In this document: in pieces, positions 4,746 through 10,315 of the stretch | Numbering within the stretch: the stretch's first letter is position 1 | How the letters are laid out: every line of letters starts with the position of its first letter | Assembly: GCA_020851915.1 (NCBI GenBank) | Contig: JADZBT010000100.1 | Coordinates: 1-10,315, forward strand | DNA from: Alphaproteobacteria bacterium | GTDB taxonomy: Bacteria; Pseudomonadota; Alphaproteobacteria; Rickettsiales; RI-342 | Reading direction: 5' to 3' | Length of the DNA stretch: 10,315 nt | Notes under the pieces: generated by a model | Database searches by the model: none | What the model was told of the DNA's origin: nothing | What the model saw: the letters and a program-made list of their open reading frames with translations, nothing else | Program-made: the position numbers and the translations under genes

Positions 4746-7598
4746 ATGGACGAATTCATCCGCATCCAAGGCGCCAAAGAGCACAACCTCAAGAACGTAT
4801 CCGTGGATATTCCGCGCAATCAGCTGGTGGTCATCACCGGCCTGAGCGGCTCGGGCAAGTCATCGCTCGCGTTCGATACCATCTACGCCGAAGGCCAGCG
4901 CCGCTATGTCGAGAGTCTTTCGGCCTATGCGCGCCAGTTCCTCGACCTGCAGAACAAGCCGGATGTGGAGCATATCAGCGGCCTCTCGCCCGCCATCGCC
5001 ATCGACCAGAAGCGCAATTCGCACAACCCGCGCTCCACCGTCGGCACGGTCACCGAGATATACGATTACCTGCGCCTGCTTTATGCGCGTATCGGCGTGC
5101 CCTACTCACCCGCCACCGGCCTGCCCATCGAGAGCCAGACCGTCTCCCAGATGGTGGACCGCATCATGGAATTGCCGGAAGGCACGAAATGCTACCTGCT
5201 CGCCCCCATCGTACGCGGCGGCAAGGGCGAGCATCGCAAGGAGCTGATGCAGCTCCAGAAGCGCGGCTTCGCGCGCCTGAAGATCGACGGCACACTCTAC
5301 GAAATGGATTCCCTGCCCGAGATCGACAAGAACAAGAAGCACGACATCGAAGTGGTCGTGGACCGCATCGTTATCAAACCCGACCTCGGCAACCGCCTGC
5401 CCGACAGCCTCGAAACCGCGCTGGAACTCTCCGGCGGCTTGGCCTATGTGGATGTGCTGGGCGACAAGAAGCATGAATCGCGCCTCACCTTCTCCTCCCG
5501 ATTCGCCTGCCCGGAATCCGGCTTCACCATCGCAGAGATCGAGCCGCGCCTGTTCTCGTTCAACAGCCCCTACGGCGCATGCCCCGCCTGCGACGGCCTC
5601 GGCACGGAGATGACCTTCGACGTCGATCTCATCGTGCCCGACCCCAAGCTCTCGCTGGAACAGGGGGCGATCGCCCCGTGGTCAGGTGCGTACAGCAAAT
5701 TCTACCGGCAGGCCATCGAGGGGCTATCGGCGCATTACGGGTTCAGCCTGTTCACGCCTTTCAGCCAGCTCTCGAAAGCCACGCAGGAGATCATCCTCTA
5801 CGGCTCCGGCGATGAGATCGTGCCCATCAGCTACGACGACGGCATGCGCCGTTTCACCTCCAAAAAGCCGTTCGAGGGCGTCATCCCCAGCCTCGACCGC
5901 CGTTTCCGCGAAACCGACAGCAGCTTCATCCGCGAGGAACTCTCCCGTTACCAGAACATCACCCATTGCGACGTGTGCGGCGGCCATCGCCTGAAGCCCG
6001 AGGCGCTCTGCATCAAGATCGCCGAAAAACATATCGGTCAGGTGTGCGAACTCACCATCGACGAAGCGGTCACATGGTTTGCGACCTTAAGCAAAAAACT
6101 CACCAAGCGCCAGAACGCCATCGGCGAAAAGGTGCTGCGCGAGATAGGCAACCGCCTCGGCTTCCTCAACAATGTCGGCCTCGATTACCTCACGCTGGGC
6201 CGCGAATCCGGCACGCTTTCGGGTGGAGAGAGCCAGCGCATCCGGCTTGCCTCGCAGATCGGCTCCGGCCTCACCGGCGTATTGTATGTGCTCGACGAGC
6301 CTTCCATCGGCCTGCATCAGTGCGATAACGAGCGCCTGCTCGCCACGCTTCAGAATCTCAAGAACCTCGGCAATACCGTCATCGTGGTGGAGCATGACGA
6401 AGACACCATGCGTCAGGCCGATCACCTCATCGACATGGGCCCCGGCGCGGGCGTGCATGGCGGCTACGTGGTGGCCGAAGGTACACCCGAGCAGGTGATG
6501 AAGAACAAGAAGAGCATCACCGGGCAATATCTGAGCGGCGCGAAGACCATCGCCGTGCCGGAGAAGCGCCGCAGCGCGTCGCTCGACAAGAAGATACGCG
6601 TGGTCAATGCGCGCACCAACAACCTCAAGAACGTATCGGCGGACATCCCGCTCGGAACCTTCACCTGCGTCACGGGCGTATCCGGCGGCGGCAAGTCCTC
6701 CTTCGTCATCGAAACGCTCTATAAGGCCATCACCAAGCAACTCAACGGCGGCAAGGTGCTCCCCGGCCTGCATGACCGCATCGAAGGCGTGCAGTACATC
6801 GACAAGATCATCGAGATTGACCAGTCGCCCATCGGCCGCACCCCGCGCTCGAACCCCGCCACCTACACCGGCGCGTTCTCGCCCATCCGCGACTGGTTCA
6901 CCGGCCTGCCGGAATCGCAGGCGCGCGGCTACAAGCCGGGCCGCTACTCCTTCAACGTCAAGGGCGGTCGCTGCGAGGCCTGCCAGGGCGACGGCGAAGT
7001 GAAGATCGAGATGCACTTCCTCCCCGACGTCTATGTGAAATGCGACGTCTGCCACGGCGCGCGCTATAACCGCGAGACATTGGAAATCACCTACAAGGAC
7101 AAATCCATCGCCGACGTGCTGGCCATGACCGTGGACGAAGCCGTAGGCTATTTCGAGGTCATGCCCCTCATCCGCGAAAAACTCGCCACTCTACAGGAAG
7201 TAGGCCTCGGCTATATCCGCCTCGGGCAGTCCGCCACCACGCTGTCGGGCGGCGAAGCGCAGCGCGTGAAGCTCGCCAAGGAACTCTCCAAGCGTTCCAC
7301 GGGACGCACCCTCTACATCCTCGACGAACCCACCACCGGCCTGCACACCGACGACATCCGCAAGCTGCTGCACGTCCTTCACAAGCTGGTGGACAGCGGC
7401 AACACCATCGTGGTCATCGAGCATAATCTGGATGTGATAAAGACCGCCGACTGGATCATCGACATCGGCCCCGGCGGCGGCGCCAAAGGCGGCGAGATCG
7501 TCGCCACCGGCACACCGGAGGATGTCGCCCGCAACAAAAAAAGCGTCACGGGTGAATGGCTGGTAAAAGTACTGGGGAAGAAAAAGAAAGCGGCTTAG
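4746..7598 (+). CDS. uvrA: Excinuclease ABC subunit A (UvrA)
   Basis: UvrA is the damage-recognition ATPase of nucleotide excision repair. As a dimer it scans DNA, loads UvrB at bulky lesions, and leaves before UvrC cuts. The frame is intact over 950 residues, a normal length. It carries two ABC modules. The first has Walker A GLSGSGKSS (K38), signature LSGGESQRIRLA (from 491) and Walker B VLDEPS (D517, E518). The second has GVSGGGKSS (K650), LSGGEAQRVKLA (from 833) and ILDEPT (D860, E861). The C-terminal zinc finger is complete (C743, C746, C766, C769). The first zinc module keeps C255, C279 and C282 but has Ser at 258, a variant I associate with alphaproteobacteria. After the first Walker B it reads GLHQCDN where GLHQRDN is usual. 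A longer start at 4734 would add MREI but lacks a ribosome site. No terminator separates it from the convergent 150-residue gene; their stops share one TTAG. Confidence 0.98.
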   Translation: MDEFIRIQGAKEHNLKNVSVDIPRNQLVVITGLSGSGKSSLAFDTIYAEGQRRYVESLSAYARQFLDLQNKPDVEHISGLSPAIAIDQKRNSHNPRSTVGTVTEIYDYLRLLYARIGVPYSPATGLPIESQTVSQMVDRIMELPEGTKCYLLAPIVRGGKGEHRKELMQLQKRGFARLKIDGTLYEMDSLPEIDKNKKHDIEVVVDRIVIKPDLGNRLPDSLETALELSGGLAYVDVLGDKKHESRLTFSSRFACPESGFTIAEIEPRLFSFNSPYGACPACDGLGTEMTFDVDLIVPDPKLSLEQGAIAPWSGAYSKFYRQAIEGLSAHYGFSLFTPFSQLSKATQEIILYGSGDEIVPISYDDGMRRFTSKKPFEGVIPSLDRRFRETDSSFIREELSRYQNITHCDVCGGHRLKPEALCIKIAEKHIGQVCELTIDEAVTWFATLSKKLTKRQNAIGEKVLREIGNRLGFLNNVGLDYLTLGRESGTLSGGESQRIRLASQIGSGLTGVLYVLDEPSIGLHQCDNERLLATLQNLKNLGNTVIVVEHDEDTMRQADHLIDMGPGAGVHGGYVVAEGTPEQVMKNKKSITGQYLSGAKTIAVPEKRRSASLDKKIRVVNARTNNLKNVSADIPLGTFTCVTGVSGGGKSSFVIETLYKAITKQLNGGKVLPGLHDRIEGVQYIDKIIEIDQSPIGRTPRSNPATYTGAFSPIRDWFTGLPESQARGYKPGRYSFNVKGGRCEACQGDGEVKIEMHFLPDVYVKCDVCHGARYNRETLEITYKDKSIADVLAMTVDEAVGYFEVMPLIREKLATLQEVGLGYIRLGQSATTLSGGEAQRVKLAKELSKRSTGRTLYILDEPTTGLHTDDIRKLLHVLHKLVDSGNTIVVIEHNLDVIKTADWIIDIGPGGGAKGGEIVATGTPEDVARNKKSVTGEWLVKVLGKKKKAA

Positions 7599-8047
7599 CG
7601 GGAAAGAAAACCCACTCCGGATCCGCCACCACCGCCACCGGGAGTCGCTCGCACGGTATCCTGCGCCAGCGGTGGCGTGAAGTCAGGAGCCACAATAGCT
7701 TCGCACCAGTGCTTTATGCTGTCCCATTCAAACCGGTTGAGCATTCCTGCCGCCTCACAGATACTCACAGTCGCACCTTCCACCGCCCCGGCGGCCTCCA
7801 CTATGGTCGGCGCAGTTTCTTTCGTCAAACGGACAACCAATGCGAGTTGACCGCTTGGCTCAATGATTCTGGTGTCGCTAATGCCTTTCTCGGACAACGC
7901 ATCTTGTAACGCCTGCAATGCAGTTATCTGATGCTCGCGATCCCCCGCGTCTTTTGCTGAGAAGTGCAAGTACACCGGACGCAAATACCCGCCCCCGGCT
8001 TCCGGCACGATCTTCCCTCTGATTGTAATATTTTTATCTCCACTCAT
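7595..8047 (-). CDS. Unknown 150-residue protein with Gly-rich C-terminus
   Basis: I do not recognise this protein. It begins MSGDKNITIRGKIVPEAGGG, and the first two thirds look like a mixed alpha/beta soluble domain: a strand-like YLRPVYLHF, a helix near 38-53, and LALVVRL near 68-74. A helical part with F106, W108 and W114 (FEWDSIKHWCEAI) follows. The last 20 residues form a low-complexity tail with six consecutive Gly (137-142). No signal peptide, membrane segment or catalytic motif is visible. GAGAG eight bases before the ATG is a fair ribosome site. It lies downstream of the 279-residue gene on the same strand, 121 bp apart, with a T-tract between, so cotranscription is uncertain. It overlaps the end of uvrA by four bases, tail to tail. 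Confidence 0.7.
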   Translation of the reverse strand: MSGDKNITIRGKIVPEAGGGYLRPVYLHFSAKDAGDREHQITALQALQDALSEKGISDTRIIEPSGQLALVVRLTKETAPTIVEAAGAVEGATVSICEAAGMLNRFEWDSIKHWCEAIVAPDFTPPLAQDTVRATPGGGGGGSGVGFLSR

Positions 8048-8128
8048 ATCCGCATCTCTCTATTCGACTACTCAGCATTGAGAATAACACGCCAACATTA
8101 CAGAATAATTAAGCTAATAATTTACTGT

Positions 8129-8157
8129 AAAAAAAACAGCTTACGGCATCTGAGCCG
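8129..8157 (-). terminator. Possible weak terminator after the 279-residue gene
   Basis: On the minus strand, CGGC (8157-8154) and GCCG (8147-8144) could form a 4-bp stem with a 6-nt loop. Seven bases later comes a run of eight T (8136-8129). It starts 11 bp after the stop codon of the 279-residue gene. The stem is short and too far from the T-run for confidence. A separate perfect inverted repeat TAAGCT-N22-AGCTTA spans 8110-8143 in the same AT-rich spacer. Confidence 0.25.
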
Positions 8158-8168
8158 GCAAAACATTC

Positions 8169-9008
8169 TTACCTTTGAACCTGAGACGTCTTCGCAGGCA
8201 CAGGATCGCAAGGAGTGGCCTGCGCTACCATGTAGGGAAGTTCGTGATGAAAGCGGTGGCTGCTCATAGTATAGCTCGCCTTCTGTTCCAGCTGTCCGTC
8301 CTTCCCTCGCCCCAGAACGATGGCCTCCACCTCCCCTTCCCACGCTTTTCTGTTTCCAAATTGCGCCGGGCCGGGAGTGGACGTCACCTCATCTTTTCCT
8401 ACAAATAACACATAGTACGCCGCAAAATTTGTTTTTGCGGCTTGTTCCGGTGGAATGTGAGTACCTGAGATTGCTTCAAGCAAATTCGCATTCAACTGGT
8501 AGTGCTGCATCATCGCAACCTTCTGATACGGCACGACAGATTGCCCCGTCGTTACCGCCTCCACCACATACTCCATATAGTTTTTTTCCATTTCCATATG
8601 GCCAGGGTTTTCGCTTGCAAAGCTCATCCTGCTACTGCTCGGCGTGGGCAGCCCTATCTCAATCTTATCCTTTACGGAGTAAAAATATTCGCTGATTACG
8701 CTTAGCAACGGCTTGCCGAAGTGATCCTGCACGGAATGATCCAGCATGAGCCCCATCTCATTCGCATCTATGTAGGTTGCCTTGAGATGAGCGCATTTTT
8801 TGGAGTTCCCAAGATTATCAAAATGCACCACACCGTCCGCATCCGTTGATATTTTAATCCATTGATCATTGCGCGCATCATGTGCAAACAATAGAGTCCA
8901 GTCTGTTTCCGGTGTCTCTCCGCGATATTTTGACAAGCCTTTCAGCATATCCAATGTGCTTTCCTTATCGGGAGCATAGAATGTTAACTGCCTTGGATCC
9001 GCGCTCAT
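8169..9008 (-). CDS. Unknown 279-residue soluble protein
   Basis: I do not recognise this protein. It begins MSADPRQLTFYAPDKESTLDMLKGL. Aromatic-rich stretches include WTLLFAHDARNDQWIKIS (37-54) and FAAYYVLFVGKDEV (195-208), and the middle is Met-rich (GHMEMEKNYMEYVVE, 136-150; AMMQHYQLN, 165-173). The pattern suggests a globular cytoplasmic protein with beta strands. There is no signal peptide, membrane segment or obvious active-site motif; HRFHHE at 251-256 is His-rich but matches no metal motif I can name. AAAGG lies eight bases before the ATG and supports this start. The upstream neighbour is a divergent gene beyond a 219-bp spacer; downstream on the same strand is the 150-residue gene. 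The DNA is visibly more A+T-rich than in uvrA, which would fit acquired DNA. Confidence 0.75.
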   Translation of the reverse strand: MSADPRQLTFYAPDKESTLDMLKGLSKYRGETPETDWTLLFAHDARNDQWIKISTDADGVVHFDNLGNSKKCAHLKATYIDANEMGLMLDHSVQDHFGKPLLSVISEYFYSVKDKIEIGLPTPSSSRMSFASENPGHMEMEKNYMEYVVEAVTTGQSVVPYQKVAMMQHYQLNANLLEAISGTHIPPEQAAKTNFAAYYVLFVGKDEVTSTPGPAQFGNRKAWEGEVEAIVLGRGKDGQLEQKASYTMSSHRFHHELPYMVAQATPCDPVPAKTSQVQR

Positions 9009-9116
9009 TTTCTTGCCTTTCGTATTTACTTCCCATGCCGCCAGTACTGCGCCCCGAACTGCGCCTATTCACCTTAAACTCTACTCAATGAACCTTACCG
9101 AATGGTTAAAATGGGC

Positions 9117-9142
9117 GAATTTAATATATTAGTAATAAATTC
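9117..9142. promoter_or_regulatory. Perfect inverted repeat in divergent AT-rich spacer (candidate operator)
   Basis: GAATTTA (9117-9123) and TAAATTC (9136-9142) form a perfect 7-bp inverted repeat around a 12-bp AT-rich centre that contains TATATT. The spacer 9009-9227 separates the 279-residue gene (-) from the rightward unknown gene. A dimeric repressor bound here could control one or both. No regulator gene is visible in the window. Confidence 0.35.
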
Positions 9143-9205
9143 AAGCTATTCTGGGGAGGTAGCGTACGCATCATCTGCGGCAGAATGCCTGCAAGAACGG
9201 GAGAT

Positions 9206-9222
9206 ACCGGGCATGATCCGGT
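9206..9222 (+). promoter_or_regulatory. Short hairpin covering the ribosome-site region of the last gene
   Basis: ACCGG (9206-9210) and CCGGT (9218-9222) can pair around a 7-nt loop. The right arm includes the start of GGTGAG (9220-9225), the only ribosome-site-like sequence near the ATG at 9228, and at two bases it is unusually close to that ATG. The hairpin could limit translation. A 16-codon frame (9184-9234) overlaps the gene start, but I cannot show it is translated. Confidence 0.2.
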
Positions 9223-9227
9223 GAGAT

Positions 9228-10315
9228 ATGGTTGACAACCCACCATTAGATCTTGACGAAGTCATCAAAGGGTTATGCGGTTCGGATAGCCTGCCGGACG
9301 AGCCGCTGCTCTCGCCGCTGCGAGAAAAGCTTCAAACGATCTATGCGAAACTAGAAGGAGAGAAATTCAGGGATCCTCTCCTGAAGGAAATTTCTGCCCG
9401 GAGAGCCGTTCAGGGATCAATCAATGGCCTGCTCCTCGCTAAACTGGCGATAGTGCTCTCCACCGACTGGAATAGCCTTCCGGGATCTGCGGTGTTCAAT
9501 TATCTGGCGACCAACTTTCCTAGAGATGCTGCCACCATCGGTGAAACGATCCGCCGTGCATTAGGAGAAAGTTCCATCAGGATGAGTGACGCGCTCCTGA
9601 CTCAAGAACAGAATATAACCTACGATGTTGCATCCCCCCGCCGCACCGACACCCTTATTGAATTCCTAAAAACCACAGTCCCACTGAAAAGGGCCGAAGA
9701 AGAACGCGGATACAAAACAGCGGACGAAGCCGCGCGAGAAGCCCATCTGGGCGAAATTGGCTTTGCGGAACAGGATATGCTGAGGGTGAATGCTCTCTGG
9801 AGTTTACCTCCGGGGCGCATTCTGACTGAAAAAGAGCAGCGCGCCAAAGAAGCGGAGAATGCTAGAAAAGTTGTTACGGAGCGATACAGAAGCCGATGGA
9901 CAGGCGATCCAAAAGATTTTTCGAGACACCTGATAGAACATGCTGAACAGTTCGAGGCGGAAATTGAGGAAGAAATAAATTCACGGTTGGTAACCTATAT
10001 CCGGCGCGATGAAGTGCGGATATACATGCTCGAATGGAAGTGGCATTTTGACGAACGCGTCGCCGACCGGATGTACAAGCTGCTACAGATCATGGCCAAG
10101 TTTGAAACCGGCCCGACCTTATTGGCGCCGGATGCGCTTCTGTTCAGGGAGATCCAGCGGGATCTCGGGCCGGCCTATCCTAAAGACCTGAAAAACCCTG
10201 CGGAAGGATTTATTGATCTGGTATGCGCCTACGTGGCCATGGATGAACTGCGGCAAAATATGGCGGAGCCTATTGCCAGCATGGACGACTATCATCGCAG
10301 CATGGAGATAGGCAA
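9228..10315 (+). CDS. Unknown charged helical protein, N-terminal 362 residues (3' end outside window)
   Basis: I do not recognise this protein. The frame is open for 362 codons from ATG 9228 to the right edge, so the gene is truncated by the window. An in-frame TGA at 9222 makes this ATG the first possible start, although the ribosome site (GGTGAG) is only two bases away. The protein opens MVDNPPLDLDEVIKGLCGSD. Most of it is charged and probably helical; 200-250 (EKEQRAKEAENARKVVTE and EHAEQFEAEIEEEINSRL) is a coiled-coil candidate. Aromatic residues cluster at 258-283 (the EWKWHF region). No signal peptide, clear membrane segment or nucleotide-binding motif is seen. Unbroken length and ordinary codon use support a real gene. 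It is divergent from the 279-residue gene, so they may share regulation. Confidence 0.8.
   Translation, partial: MVDNPPLDLDEVIKGLCGSDSLPDEPLLSPLREKLQTIYAKLEGEKFRDPLLKEISARRAVQGSINGLLLAKLAIVLSTDWNSLPGSAVFNYLATNFPRDAATIGETIRRALGESSIRMSDALLTQEQNITYDVASPRRTDTLIEFLKTTVPLKRAEEERGYKTADEAAREAHLGEIGFAEQDMLRVNALWSLPPGRILTEKEQRAKEAENARKVVTERYRSRWTGDPKDFSRHLIEHAEQFEAEIEEEINSRLVTYIRRDEVRIYMLEWKWHFDERVADRMYKLLQIMAKFETGPTLLAPDALLFREIQRDLGPAYPKDLKNPAEGFIDLVCAYVAMDELRQNMAEPIASMDDYHRSMEIG

Noticed and set aside
6087..7055. Long open frame antisense to uvrA (about 320 codons)
   Set aside because: It lies wholly inside uvrA, whose motifs prove the plus strand. Long antisense frames are expected in GC-rich genes.
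8251..8260. Metal-binding site from the His-rich HRFHHE of the 279-residue protein
   Set aside because: It does not match HEXXH, HD or another defined motif, and no partner residues are recognisable.

Overview
The window looks like chromosomal DNA of an alphaproteobacterium. The best evidence is UvrA. Its first zinc module reads C-P-E-S-G, with Ser where E. coli has the second Cys, and the second ATP-binding loop reads GVSGGGKSS; from memory both are common in alphaproteobacterial UvrA. The partial HD-GYP protein at the left edge also resembles alphaproteobacterial members. I cannot name the genus. A lineage poor in recognisable accessory genes, such as a Micavibrio-like one, is only a guess.

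Layout: (1) Positions 2-526 (+) are the C-terminal part of an HD-GYP phosphodiesterase, convergent with a 330-residue unknown protein with hydrophobic segments (540-1532, -). A bulged stem-loop lies at their junction. (2) Positions 1666-1944 (+) encode a small 92-residue unknown protein, convergent with a 695-residue unknown, probably membrane-associated protein (1941-4028, -); the two stop codons interlock in one TTAG. (3) Positions 4163-7598 hold the recognisable core: ssb (-) with a clear intrinsic terminator, and uvrA (+), divergent from a shared intergenic region of about 110 bp. Both act in DNA repair: UvrA recognises lesions for nucleotide excision repair, and SSB covers single-stranded DNA. 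(4) Positions 7595-9008 (-) carry two unknown soluble-looking proteins, 279 and 150 residues. The second again shares a TTAG stop overlap with uvrA. (5) Positions 9228-10315 (+) are the start of a long charged helical unknown protein that runs off the right edge. It is divergent from the 279-residue gene across an AT-rich spacer with a perfect 7-bp inverted repeat.

The genes are densely packed, with alternating strands and little intergenic space. No tRNA, rRNA, CRISPR array, transposase, integrase or insertion-sequence ends were seen. The unexplained part is the set of five complete or partial unknown proteins around ssb-uvrA plus the 92-residue one. None matches a family I can name, and I found no catalytic motif that would define a new system. 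Base composition from about 8000 to 9200 is visibly richer in A+T than the uvrA region, which fits accessory or recently acquired DNA but does not prove it.
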